The translations under genes and the position numbers were made by a program. A stretch of DNA of 64,000 nt, taken from JAWVFM01 sp963771655 (GTDB lineage Bacteria; Actinomycetota; Thermoleophilia; Solirubrobacterales; 70-9). Shown in pieces: positions 56,147 to 64,000 of the stretch (positions are counted from its first letter, which is position 1; each line of letters opens with the position of its first letter). Location: NCBI GenBank assembly GCA_963771655.1, contig CAVYUG010000006.1, forward strand, positions 186,001 through 250,000, given 5' to 3'. Below the pieces are notes generated by a model that worked only from the letters and a program-made list of their open reading frames with translations, was not told where the DNA came from and made no database searches.

Positions 56147-58233
56147 ATGCCGGAGCTTGAGCCGGGCACGATCTTCGCCGGGCATCGAATCGAGGGGGTT
56201 GCCGGACGGGGCGGCATGGGCGTCGTCTACCGCGCGACGCATCTGGCCCTCGACTACATCGTTGCCCTCAAGGTCATCTCGCCCGAGCTCGCGAGCGACG
56301 AGCGGTTTCGCGAGCGGTTCGTCCGGGAGTCGCGCGCCGCGGTCTCCATCCGCCATCCCAACGTCGTCCAGGTGCGTCACGCGGGCGAGGAGGACGGCCT
56401 CCTCTTCGTGACCATGGACCTGATCGACGGTGTCGACCTTGGCCGCCTGATCCGCACCGAGGGCGCCCTCGAGCCGAACCGAGCCGTTGCGATCGTCTCG
56501 CAGGTGGCGGCCGCCCTCGACGCAGCGCACGATCGCGGTCTACTTCACCGCGACGTCAAGCCGGGCAACGTGCTGATCGAGCAGCGGCCCGGGGGAGAGC
56601 ACGCGTATCTCACGGACTTCGGTCTCACCAAGAGGATCGCCTCGAACACGGGCGTGACCGCGACGGGCGCCTTCGTCGGCACCATCGACTACGTCGCGCC
56701 CGAGCAGATCAAGGGCGGCACGCTCGACGCGCGCACCGACGAGTACGCGCTCGGGTGCGTGCTATTCGAAACGGTCGTGGGCGACCCCCCTTTGCCGACC
56801 GCGGCGAGCAGGTGGCGAAGCTCTACGCCCACCTGCAGGACGCGCCGCCGGCTCTCAGCGAGGCCGGCCCGCCCGGGACGCCCACCGCGCTCGACGGCGT
56901 CGTCGCCAGGGCGCTCGAGAAAGACCCCGAGCGCAGGTTCAACACCGCCGGCGCGCTCGCCGAGGCGGCGACGACCGTGCTGTCGGCGCCCGCCGCGACG
57001 GTCGAGGCCGCGGCGCCGGCGATGACGGCTGAGGCCGCGCCCCCCGTTGAAGACGAGGAAGGGGAGGCGCCACCCTCCGTGGAGGAGGAGCCGTCGCCGC
57101 CGGAGGATGAGGCGCCGATGCCCTCGGACGAGCCGCCGGAGGACCGCCGTGGTCCGGACCTCTCGACAAAGGCGATGCCGCCTCCGAAAAGGCCGTCGCG
57201 CGGGCTCGTCTGGGTGCGGAGAGGGGTCGCCGCCGCGGTGGTGCTGGCCATCGCGGGTGGCATTTACGCCCTAGCCTCCAAGGGCGGGTCGGAAGGGTCC
57301 GGCGATACGACAGCAAGCTCCGGCGGCAAGAACGGCGGGAACCCGAACCCCAAGTCCGGCCAGAACGTCCTGGGTCCGCCGATCGAGGTCAAGGGGATGC
57401 CGATCGGAATCGGCGTCGGCCAGAAGGGCGTCTACACCTCGCTTCGAGAGGCCGACCAGGTTGCGAAGATCGACCCCAAGACCGGCAAGGTGCTCGGATA
57501 CGCCGACGTCGGCGACATGCCGAACGGTCTCGCGGCCAAGCTTGGGCGGGTCTGGGTCACCAACGCCGGCGACGGCACGGTCTCGCCCGTCAACCCCAAC
57601 ACGCTCAAGACCGACGCGCCCGTCAAGGTGGGAAGCGACCCCCGCGCCGTCGGCTTTGCCGCCGGCAGCCTGTGGGTGACCAACACGGGCTCGAACACGG
57701 TGTCGCGCATCACACCCGGCCAGCCGGTGCAGACGATCACCGTCGGCGGCGGCCCGCGTGGCGTGGCAGCGGGCGAGGGAGGGGTGTGGATCTCGAACGG
57801 CGATGACGACTCCGTATCCGTGATCAATCCCGCGGACAACAGCGTGAGCTCGCCGATCCAGCTCCCACCGGGCTCCGACCCCAAGGGCAGCGCCATCTCC
57901 GCCGGCCGCGTTTGGGTGGCCGACGAGGGCACGGGCATGGTCTCCGTGATCAACATCTCGAGTCACGCCCTCGAGGCACCCGTCAAGGTCGGGGAGGAGC
58001 CACGCGACGTCGCGGTCGGCGGCGGCGACCTCTTCGTCTCCAACGGAGGAAGCGGAACCGTTACGCGGATCACGCCTGCGAGCAACGGGACGGGGGGCAA
58101 GGCGATCAAGCAGACGCTCCACCTGCCTTCGGGCTCCTCGCCAGAGAACGCCTCGACCGGCTACGGGCAGATCTGGGTGGCCGATGGTGGCAACAACACC
58201 GTCGTGCCTCTGACGACGATCTCGAAGAAGTAG
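56147..58233 (+). CDS. Ser/Thr protein kinase with C-terminal propeller, reading frame broken near 56783
   Basis: N-terminal eukaryotic-like kinase: GRGGMGVVYRA, Lys42 in VALKVI, HRDVKPGNVLI (Asp137), LTDFGLTKR and GTIDYVAPEQI. The frame changes at about 56783-56790 (GGCGACCCCCCTTTG): frame 1 ends at 57025 in an unlikely tail, while the kinase C-lobe (PPFADRGEQVAKLYAHLQDAPP) continues in the other frame to 58233. Adding one C, or a -1 shift on C CCC CCT, restores it. Behind the kinase come an acidic Pro-rich linker, one membrane helix (VVLAIAGGIYALAS) and a five- to six-unit propeller with VWVTNAGDGTVSPVNPNT-like repeats. Joined length about 695 aa. Confidence 0.85.
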
Positions 58234-58237
58234 CCGG

Positions 58238-58924
58238 CTACAGGTCGCGCTCGGCTACGAGGCCGCTCTGAAGCGCTCGCTCCACGAGGGCGACACGCTT
58301 CCGGTTCTGCGGAAGGTCTGAGACCCCGAACTTCTCGAACAGAGCGCGGAGGTGTGTCTTCACGGCCTCGACGCTGAGGTGGAGCTCGTCGGCGATCGCC
58401 TGGTTGGTCGCGGGCGTCGCGAACGCGGCGCCGTCCTTGAACGGGCGACACAGCCCGACGAGCACCCGCTTCTGCGCCGGCGAGACGCCGGCCGCGTCGA
58501 GTGCGTCGGCCGACATCACGGTCGAGTCGGCGGCGCCCGACTCAGCGGGTGATCGGTAGAGGATCAGCGTCTGGCCGAGCCGGATCATGTCGCCGTCGCG
58601 CAGGCGCTTGCGGCCGCGGACGCGCTCGCCGTTGACGTAGGAGCCGTTGGTCGAGAGCCCGTCGTCGACGAGGGTGCACTCGGCGCCCACGACCTCGACC
58701 TGCGCATGCAGCGCCGACACCTCGCCGTCCCAGGCGACCTGGACGGCGGCCGACGGACTGCGCCCGATCCACAGCTCTAGGGCCTCGTCGCCGAGCGGCG
58801 TGATGAGCTGACCTCCTTCGGCGTCCCGGTGGACGAGGAACGGGCGACCCTCGCGCTCCGCCTCGATCTGCGCCTTCAGCTCAACCGCGGTTTCGGCCTT
58901 CGGGCCCCTGGGTGGGTCGCTCAT
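58238..58924 (-). CDS. FHA-domain protein with C-terminal LuxR-like helix-turn-helix
   Basis: 228 aa; ATG 58924. FHA module: LELWIGRSPSAAVQV, WDGEVSALHAQVEVV (conserved SxxH), DDGLSTNGSYVNGERV, and RLGQTLILYR. The C-terminal region (about 150-228) has a DNA-binding helix-turn-helix TNQAIADELHLSVEAVKTHLRALFEKFGV of LuxR/GerE type. This is a transcription factor that could be switched by phosphothreonine. It faces the kinase gene; their stops are 4 bp apart, so kinase-to-FHA signalling is plausible. Confidence 0.88.
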   Translation of the reverse strand: MSDPPRGPKAETAVELKAQIEAEREGRPFLVHRDAEGGQLITPLGDEALELWIGRSPSAAVQVAWDGEVSALHAQVEVVGAECTLVDDGLSTNGSYVNGERVRGRKRLRDGDMIRLGQTLILYRSPAESGAADSTVMSADALDAAGVSPAQKRVLVGLCRPFKDGAAFATPATNQAIADELHLSVEAVKTHLRALFEKFGVSDLPQNRKRVALVERALQSGLVAERDL

Positions 58925-58959
58925 GCCTGTAGCTAACCGGATAGGTTCCCGATCCGCAT

Positions 58960-60093
58960 ATGAGGGTGGGTGTCCCCAAAGAGACGACCGAGGGGGAGCG
59001 CCGGGTGGCGCTCATCGCCGATACGGTCGCGTCGCTCTCCAAGAAGGAGATCGACGTCTCGGTCGAGAGCGGCGCCGGCGACGGCGCCGGTCAAACCGAC
59101 TCGGCCTACGCCGACGCCGGAGCGAGCGTGGGCTCGACCGACGACGCCTGGAACGCCGAGGTTGTCGTGAAGGTCGCCGTGCCGACGCCGGAGGAGATCG
59201 GCCGCCTTGGCTCGGGCCAAGTCCTCATCGGCCACCTCGCCCCGCTGACGTCGGGAGAGACCAACAAGGCGCTCGCGGAGTCCGGGGCGACGAGCTTCGC
59301 GATGGAGGCGATCCCACGGATCACCCGCGCCCAGTCGATGGACGCACTCTCCTCGCAGGCGAATGTGGCCGGGTACGCCGCTGCCCTCCTCGCGGCTCGC
59401 GAGTGCGGGAAGTTCTTTCCGATGATGACGACGGCCGCCGGCACGGTCGCTCCCGCGAAGGTGCTCGTGCTCGGCGCCGGGGTCGCCGGCCTGCAGGCGA
59501 TCGCCACGGCGAAGCGCCTTGGCGCCGTCGTCACCGGCTTCGACATTCGCCGGGCGGCGTGGGAGCAGATAGCGAGCCTCGGCGGCCGCCCGCTCGAGCT
59601 CGACTTCATCCCCGACGCCGAGGCCGAGGGCGGCTACGCGCGGCCCCTCACCGACGAGGAAAACGAGCAGGTGCGCGAGGCCCTGGCCGAGAACGCCAAG
59701 CGGCAGGACGTGATCATCACCACGGCCCAGATCCCGGGACGCCCGGCCCCCACCCTGATCACGGCCGAGGCGGCTCGCGGGATGCGCCCCGGCTCGGTGA
59801 TCATCGACCTCGCCGCCGAGTCCGGTGGCAACTGCGAGCTGACAAAGGCCGGCGAGACCGTGGTCGACGGGCCCGTGAAGGTGATCGGGCCGCGCAACCT
59901 GGTCAGCGAGATGGCCACCGACGCCTCCCAGCTCTACTCCAAGAACATCGAGAACCTCCTCGACCTACTCGTCGACGAGGAGGGCAAGCTGAAGCTCGAC
60001 TTCGACGACGAGGTGATCGCGGGCGCCTGCATCACGCACGACGGCGAGATCCGCAACGAGCGGGCGAGGGAAGTCGCGGGGGTCTCGTCATGA
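58960..60093 (+). CDS. pntAA: NAD(P) transhydrogenase alpha subunit, part 1 (PntAA)
   Basis: 377 aa; ATG 58960. NAD-binding domain I of proton-translocating transhydrogenase: MRVGVPKETTEGERRVALI, SANVAGYAAALLAAREC-like SQANVAGYAAALLAAREC, VLVLGAGVAGLQAIATAKRLGAVVTGFDIR, GYARPLTDEEN and the hydride-transfer region GSVIIDLAAESGGNCELTKAGET. Stop overlaps the next start. In this genome the alpha chain is split into a soluble NAD-binding part and a short membrane part, as in many actinobacteria and cyanobacteria. Divergent from the FHA gene by 35 bp. Confidence 0.95.
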   Translation: MRVGVPKETTEGERRVALIADTVASLSKKEIDVSVESGAGDGAGQTDSAYADAGASVGSTDDAWNAEVVVKVAVPTPEEIGRLGSGQVLIGHLAPLTSGETNKALAESGATSFAMEAIPRITRAQSMDALSSQANVAGYAAALLAARECGKFFPMMTTAAGTVAPAKVLVLGAGVAGLQAIATAKRLGAVVTGFDIRRAAWEQIASLGGRPLELDFIPDAEAEGGYARPLTDEENEQVREALAENAKRQDVIITTAQIPGRPAPTLITAEAARGMRPGSVIIDLAAESGGNCELTKAGETVVDGPVKVIGPRNLVSEMATDASQLYSKNIENLLDLLVDEEGKLKLDFDDEVIAGACITHDGEIRNERAREVAGVSS

Positions 60094-60422
60094 CGCTCAT
60101 CACCGAGATCACGATCTTCGTCCTCGCCGCTTTCGTCGGGTTCGAGGTGATCTCGAAGGTCCCGACGACCCTGCACACGCCGCTGATGTCGCAGACCAAC
60201 GCGATCCACGGGATCGTGGTGCTCGGCGGGCTGATCGTCATCGGCCTCTCGGACAACATCGTCAACGAGATCATCGGCACGATCGCGATCGTCTTCGGGA
60301 CGATCAACGTCGTCGGCGGCTTCATGGTCACCGACCGGATGCTGGGGATGTTCGTGCGGAAGCCGAAGCCTCCGGCCTCCGACGACGGGAAGCCCGACGC
60401 CAAGCCCGAGAAGCCCGAGTGA
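60090..60422 (+). CDS. pntAB: NAD(P) transhydrogenase alpha subunit, part 2 (PntAB)
   Basis: 110 aa; ATG 60090 overlaps the previous stop by 4 bp. Three to four membrane helices: ITIFVLAAFVGFEVISKVP, LMSQTNAIHGIVVLGGLIVIG and IVNEIIGTIAIVFGTINVVGGFMVTDRML. Domain II membrane part of the transhydrogenase. Low-complexity C-terminus (KPPASDDGKPDAKPEKPE). Its stop overlaps the GTG of pntB. Confidence 0.94.
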   Translation: MTLITEITIFVLAAFVGFEVISKVPTTLHTPLMSQTNAIHGIVVLGGLIVIGLSDNIVNEIIGTIAIVFGTINVVGGFMVTDRMLGMFVRKPKPPASDDGKPDAKPEKPE

Positions 60423-61837
60423 CCCCGCTCGCCGTCCTCGACCCGACCGGCGCCGGCGCGCAGGCCCTCTACATCGTCGCCTTCTCGATGTTCATCTTCG
60501 GCGTGCGCCAGGGCACGCATCCCACCACCGCCCGGCGCGGGAACCTGATCGCCGCGGGCGGGATGGTCGTCGCAGTCGTCACCACCCTGCTCCTCGACGG
60601 CATCGGCAACTGGGGCCTGATCGCGATCGGAATCGCGGTCGGAGCGGCGGTCGGGGTCGTCGCGTCGAACCGGGTGCAGATGACGGCGATGCCCCAGATG
60701 GTCGCGCTGTACAACGGCGTCGGCGGCGGGGCCGTCGCCCTGATCGCCTGGTCGGAGTTCCGCGTCGACCTCGCCGCGGGAGGCTCGATCCCCCTCGATT
60801 CGTTCGTCCCGATCCTGTTCTCGATGGTGATCGGGTCGATCTCGTTCTGGGGCTCGCTGATCGCCTTCGGGAAGCTCCAGGGCATCGTCTCTGGCCAGCC
60901 CGTGAAAGTGCCCGGCCACCAGGTCATCAACGCGCTATTGCTGATCGGGATCGTCGCCGCGTGCGTCGTCCTCGGCGTGGACCACGACTCCGGCCCGTCG
61001 CAGGCGCTGTTCGTCGGCGTCCTGGTCGCCGCTGCGGTGCTCGGCCTCCTGTTCGTCCTGCCGATCGGCGGGGCCGACATGCCAGTGGTGATCTCGCTCC
61101 TGAACGCGTTCACAGGCCTCTCGGCGGCCGCGGCCGGGATCGCGCTCGACAACGTCGCGCTGATCGTCGCCGGCACGCTCGTCGGCTCCTCGGGAACGAT
61201 CCTCACCCTCGAGATGGCCAAGGCGATGAACCGGTCGGTCTCCAACATCTTCTTCTCCGGCTTCGGAGCCTTGCCCGAGGGCGCGGCCGCGGCGGGCGAG
61301 GAGCGACCCGTGACCTCGATCGGCGCCCAGGACGCGGCCATCAAGCTCGCCTATGCCGACTCCGTCGTGATCGTCCCGGGCTACGGGATGGCGGTCGCCC
61401 AGGCACAGCACGCAGTGAAGGAGATGGCGAACGAGCTGGAGGCGCGCGGCGTCGACGTCGAGTATGCGATCCACCCCGTCGCCGGCAGGATGCCCGGCCA
61501 CATGAACGTGCTGCTCGCCGAGGCGGACGTGCCCTACGAGAAGCTGCGCGAGATGGACGACATCAACCCCGAGATGCCGCAGACCGACGTCGCCGTGGTG
61601 ATCGGAGCCAACGACGTCACGAACCCGGCGGCCAAGGACGACCCGGGCAGCCCGATCGCGGGGATGCCGATCATCGAGGTCAACGAGGCCAAGGAGGTGA
61701 TCGTGATCAAGCGCAGCCTGAGCCCCGGCTTCGCCGGCATCGACAACGACCTCTTCTACCGGCCGAACACCTCCATGCTGTTCTCCGACGCGAAGCAGGC
61801 CGCCGCGGACATCGCGTCCGAGATTCGCGAGCTCTAG
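60419..61837 (+). CDS. pntB: NAD(P) transhydrogenase beta subunit (PntB)
   Basis: 472 aa from GTG 60419. About eight or nine helices (residues 10-255) followed by NADP(H)-binding domain III: SVVIVPGYGMAVAQAQHAVKEMANELEARGVDVEYAIHPVAGRMPGHMNVLLAEADVPYEKL, GANDVTNPAAKDDPGSPIAGMPIIEVNEAKEVIVIKRSLSPGFAGIDNDLFYRPNTSMLF (parts). Together with the two alpha parts it couples proton entry to NADPH production. Its TAG stop shares four bases (CTAG) with the convergent LapA-like gene. Confidence 0.95.
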   Translation: MTPLAVLDPTGAGAQALYIVAFSMFIFGVRQGTHPTTARRGNLIAAGGMVVAVVTTLLLDGIGNWGLIAIGIAVGAAVGVVASNRVQMTAMPQMVALYNGVGGGAVALIAWSEFRVDLAAGGSIPLDSFVPILFSMVIGSISFWGSLIAFGKLQGIVSGQPVKVPGHQVINALLLIGIVAACVVLGVDHDSGPSQALFVGVLVAAAVLGLLFVLPIGGADMPVVISLLNAFTGLSAAAAGIALDNVALIVAGTLVGSSGTILTLEMAKAMNRSVSNIFFSGFGALPEGAAAAGEERPVTSIGAQDAAIKLAYADSVVIVPGYGMAVAQAQHAVKEMANELEARGVDVEYAIHPVAGRMPGHMNVLLAEADVPYEKLREMDDINPEMPQTDVAVVIGANDVTNPAAKDDPGSPIAGMPIIEVNEAKEVIVIKRSLSPGFAGIDNDLFYRPNTSMLFSDAKQAAADIASEIREL

Positions 61838-62118
61838 GAGCTCGGAGGGGCGTCCTTCCCGGACCGGTCGGACCGTCGCCCGCGACGGACCACCGGCAGC
61901 AGCCAGCCCACCAGCGCGCCGAGCCCCGCCGCGATCAGCAGGGCGAAGATGAGCGGTGTCTTCGTCGTCCCGAAGAGGAAGTTCACCTCCACGGTCTGGA
62001 AGTTGAGGGCGACGAAGACCAAGAGCAGCACGATCGCGGTGCCGATGACCCAGGTCTTCCAGCTCGTGCCCCGCCGGCCGAGCTCGGGAAGCGGTTGGCC
62101 TGGCCGGTGTCCCTCCAT
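61834..62118 (-). CDS. LapA-family (DUF1049-like) membrane protein
   Basis: 94 aa; ATG 62118. Two membrane segments: TWVIGTAIVLLLVFVALNFQTVEVNFLFG and PLIFALLIAAGLGALVGWLLPVV. NFQTVEVNFLFG is a hallmark of the LapA family, thought to help assemble envelope components. The basic, Pro-rich N-terminus is cytoplasmic. The minus-strand stop overlaps pntB by 4 bp. Divergent from the PAS-zinc-ribbon gene. Confidence 0.87.
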   Translation of the reverse strand: MEGHRPGQPLPELGRRGTSWKTWVIGTAIVLLLVFVALNFQTVEVNFLFGTTKTPLIFALLIAAGLGALVGWLLPVVRRGRRSDRSGKDAPPSS

Positions 62119-62130
62119 CGCCCCCGACTC

Positions 62131-62164
62131 TAGTGCAGCGCCTGCAGGCGCTTCGCTTGCACTA
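62131..62164. promoter_or_regulatory. Nested palindrome in the divergent promoter region
   Basis: TAGTGCA (62131-62137) and TGCACTA (62158-62164) enclose the perfect palindrome GCGCCTGCAGGCGC (62138-62151). It lies between the LapA-like start (62118) and the PAS gene start (62195), so it could be an operator. A terminator role is unlikely, since both genes begin here. Confidence 0.45.
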
Positions 62165-62194
62165 CGGCCTCCGCCGATTCGTACAATCGCCTCG

Positions 62195-63301
62195 ATGGGA
62201 GAAGCCAGCGCGGGGCAGGAGGCCCCGGCATTGGAAGCGCTCAGCGATCTCGTGGAGGCGCTGCCGGCGGTGATCTACCAGGCGGAGCCCGGCCGCGAGG
62301 GGGCCTGGCGGTACGTGAGCCGCCATGTCGAGGCGCTGCTCGGGTACACGGCACGGGAATGGATCGAGGACCCCAGCCTCTACGTTCGGTGTCTCCACCC
62401 CGACGATCGCGAGGCCGTGGTGAGGATCGAGCAGCGCGAGCTCGAGGCCGCGCGCGGAGGCGACATCACCGCCGTCAGCGAGTACCGCATGGTTCGCCGC
62501 GACGGCACCATCGTCTGGGTGCGCGACGAGGCCAAGCTCGCCGGCGAGCAGGGAAGCGCGGTCTGGCAGGGCGTCCTCATCGACATCACCGCTGAGCGGG
62601 CCCTCACCGACGCCTACGACCACTACCGCAGCCTCGTCGAGAGCCTGCCCGCCTGCCTCTATCGCTCGGAGCCGGGCCCGGCCGGGCGCTGGAAGTTCCT
62701 CTCCCCCCAGGTCGAGTCGCTCGTCGGCTACTCGGCCGCCGAGCTGATGTCCGACGCGAGGCTGCGCGCGGGGCTCGTCCACCCGGACGACCGGGATTGG
62801 GTCTTCGCCGAGGAGGCCGATGGCGGTAGCGGCGAAGTCGGGGCGCAGTGGGTTCGCGAGTACCGGCTCGTCCACCGCTTCGGCGATCACGTCTGGGTCC
62901 GTGACCGGGGCATCGTGAGCGGCGCCCAGGGGGGGCGGCGCACGGTCGAAGGGATCCTCGCCGACATCACGGCCACCCGTGCGGCTCCCGGCAGCGAGGC
63001 GGCCGTGCCCGACGTGTACCGCCTGAGCTGCCCGAAGTGCGGCTCCGTTTGGGCATCGGAGCGAGTCGAGGCGTGCGGACAATGCGGCAACACCGACGTC
63101 GACGAGGTCTCCCTCGATGCGACCCTGAGGGAGCTCGCGAGCGTGCGCGGCCAGCTCGGGGGGCTGCTCGACGGCATCCAGGGCCACCTGGAGATGTTGA
63201 AGACGAGCCTTCCCGAGCACGCGCCGGCGCCGAGGCCGATCGTCAGACCCGGGCGGCTTCGCGTGGTCACGCCGCTTCACGAGGACCCCGACGTTCTCTG
63301 A
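62195..63301 (+). CDS. Two-PAS protein with zinc-ribbon, no output domain
   Basis: 368 aa from ATG 62195. Two PAS_3-type modules: ALPAVIYQAEPGREGAWRYVSRHVEALLGYTAREW with LHPDDREAVVRI and VSEYRMVRRDGTIVWVRDEA; and SLPACLYRSEPGPAGRWKFLSPQVESLVGYSAAEL with VHPDDRDWVF and REYRLVHRFGDHVWVRDRG. A four-Cys zinc ribbon (CPKCGSVW..CGQCGN) follows at about residues 279-300, then a coiled-coil tail (LRELASVRGQLGGLLDGIQGHLEML). No kinase, GGDEF or HTH. It may act as a sensory scaffold. GGGGCCCC hairpin follows the stop. Confidence 0.87.
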   Translation: MGEASAGQEAPALEALSDLVEALPAVIYQAEPGREGAWRYVSRHVEALLGYTAREWIEDPSLYVRCLHPDDREAVVRIEQRELEAARGGDITAVSEYRMVRRDGTIVWVRDEAKLAGEQGSAVWQGVLIDITAERALTDAYDHYRSLVESLPACLYRSEPGPAGRWKFLSPQVESLVGYSAAELMSDARLRAGLVHPDDRDWVFAEEADGGSGEVGAQWVREYRLVHRFGDHVWVRDRGIVSGAQGGRRTVEGILADITATRAAPGSEAAVPDVYRLSCPKCGSVWASERVEACGQCGNTDVDEVSLDATLRELASVRGQLGGLLDGIQGHLEMLKTSLPEHAPAPRPIVRPGRLRVVTPLHEDPDVL

Positions 63302-63750
63302 AATGCGACGCGGGGCCCCATTGCCGGGGCCCCTCGCGATCTGACCACTTCGTGTGCTGGTGAGCTAAGTTCGTCATCCGGACGCTGGGGCTCGACGCGG
63401 CCTTGCGGTCCGGGGTCTTGTTGACGTGGGCGTAGAACCTGCCCTTCATGTGGCCGGTGTTGCCCGTGTTCCACATGACGCCGTCGCCGTTGGGCTCGCG
63501 GTGTCGAACCCGATCTTCTGATCGGTGTGCGGGCTCTGCGTCGTGCCGAGCTGCTTGAGCAGGACGACCTTGCGGCCGTTCGCGCACTGGGTGGTGTGCG
63601 GGCTCGAGACGTAGACGTAAAAGCCGTCGCTCTCGGGGATGATCGAAACCTGCGTCGGGGCCTGCGAGCTTGCGGAGGCGCGCGTCGGGATCGCCGTGCC
63701 TACGCCGACCGGGGCGATCGCCGCCACGGCGAGGCCACGGGCGTGTTCAT
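63267..63750 (-). pseudogene. Secreted protein gene with two apparent frame breaks
   Basis: Reading on the minus strand from ATG 63750, the expected signal peptide (MNTP...LAVAAIAPVGVGTAIPTRASA) is split: the ATG is one base out of frame with LAVAAIAP. The body QVSIIPESDGFYVYVSSPHTTQCANGRKVVLLKQLG..TDQKIGFDTASP matches a common actinobacterial surface family, but continues (NGDGVMWNTGNTGHMKGRFYAHVNKTPDRKA) in another frame. Restoring one C in the run near 63512 and one near 63740 would mend both. The last in-frame stop is at 63267, which runs into the PAS gene, so the true end is uncertain. Decay or sequencing error; see findings. Confidence 0.6.
63309..63338 (+). terminator. Hairpin after the PAS-zinc-ribbon gene
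   Basis: GGGGCCCC (63312-63319) and GGGGCCCC (63326-63333) around ATTGCC with flanking CG pairs, 8 bp after the stop. Confidence 0.55.
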
Positions 63751-63778
63751 CCCGGGGGCTGGGAAGATCTCCGCTCGA

Positions 63779-64000
63779 GTGTTCGAGCGGCTCGACTTCC
63801 TCTATCTGCCGAGCGCGGACGTGGCGCGCGACCTGGGCTTCTACCGCGACGTCCTGGGGGGCGAGGTCGTCTTCGCGATCGAGGCCTTCGGGACCCGGGT
63901 CGCCGAGGTGCGCCTCGCCTCGGACTCGCCGCACCTCCTGCTCGCCGGCCACCTGGAGGGTGAGGCACCGGTGCTGGTGCATCGCGTCGCGGACCTCGAG
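63779..64000 (+). CDS. VOC-family (glyoxalase-like) protein, N-terminal part (cut by window edge)
   Basis: About 74 residues in frame from GTG 63779 (an earlier in-frame GTG is at 63743) to the right edge. The start VFERLDFLYLPSADVARDLGFYRDVLGGEVVFAIEAFGTRVAEVRLASDSPHLLLAGHL (parts) has the vicinal-oxygen-chelate beta-alpha-beta module with the FYRDVLGG turn. No catalytic metal ligands can be judged from this part. Divergent from the broken secreted-protein gene with 28 bp between starts. Confidence 0.7.
   Translation, partial: MFERLDFLYLPSADVARDLGFYRDVLGGEVVFAIEAFGTRVAEVRLASDSPHLLLAGHLEGEAPVLVHRVADLE

Noticed and set aside
1..64000. CRISPR arrays, IS elements, prophage and tRNA/rRNA genes
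   Set aside because: No direct-repeat array, transposase, integrase or cloverleaf was noticed by eye; a tRNA search program would be decisive.

Overview
The window is very GC-rich, densely packed bacterial chromosome. Gene content points to Actinomycetota, most likely class Thermoleophilia (Solirubrobacterales/Gaiellales-like). Support comes from an actinobacterial-type integration host factor, YrbE/MlaE permeases, an F420-type luciferase-like oxidoreductase, a CtpE-like P-type ATPase, split PntA, stand-alone LigC-like and LigD-polymerase-like proteins, and many GTG/TTG starts. The class assignment is inference from gene style. I saw no rRNA, tRNA, IS element, prophage or CRISPR array. The region reads as core chromosome with lineage-specific intergenic repeats.

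Layout: 1-2.5 kb, an aldehyde dehydrogenase running off the left edge, a PQQ-type sugar dehydrogenase and a lipoprotein. 2.6-8.1 kb, a MlaE/MlaE/MlaF-type lipid ABC transporter without an MCE protein, then an MMPL transporter. 8.1-11 kb, a thioredoxin-like protein, a B3/4-domain protein, two uncharacterised proteins and integration host factor with a structured leader. 11.4-14.5 kb, a serine-palmitoyltransferase-type synthase divergent from a large GNAT protein (possible ceramide synthesis). 15-16.3 kb, an AlkA-like glycosylase and a cupin. 16.4-19.2 kb, a ThiXYZ-type ABC importer behind a clear TPP riboswitch. 19.2-23.7 kb, a HAD phosphatase, a MoxR/VWA pair and a coiled-coil protein. 23.7-29.5 kb, ammonium transporter, stress protein, PucR regulator and glutamine synthetase.

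29.6-35.5 kb holds signalling and small proteins: a metallo-hydrolase with PAS protein, an ECF sigma/anti-sigma pair, a GGDEF cyclase, a zinc ribbon, a rhodanese, a thiolase and a coiled-coil protein. 35.6-41.6 kb has a VOC dioxygenase-like protein, acyl-CoA dehydrogenase, methyltransferase, CapA-like protein and L-2-hydroxyglutarate oxidase-like enzyme. 41.6-44.4 kb has the ligase/polymerase pair around a di-iron HDO-type protein. 44.4-50.7 kb has enoyl-CoA hydratase, methyltransferase, thioesterase, pyruvate kinase and CtpE-like ATPase. 50.8-55.6 kb has a four-gene osmoprotectant importer and an F420-type oxidoreductase. 55.7-63.3 kb has a Ser/Thr kinase (frame break) facing an FHA-HTH protein, the PntA1-PntA2-PntB transhydrogenase, a LapA-like protein and a double-PAS zinc-ribbon protein. 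The right edge has a frame-broken secreted protein and the start of a VOC protein.

The most unusual signal is intergenic. Two families of nested palindromes recur: one with core TGTGCCGACA/TGTCGGCACA (11.3 and 46.7 kb), one with inner core GCTATAGC (5.3 and 16.4 kb, degenerate at 55.6 kb). Several convergent gene pairs place their stop codons at mirror positions inside a palindrome. Possible single-base losses in C/G runs break three or four otherwise intact reading frames.
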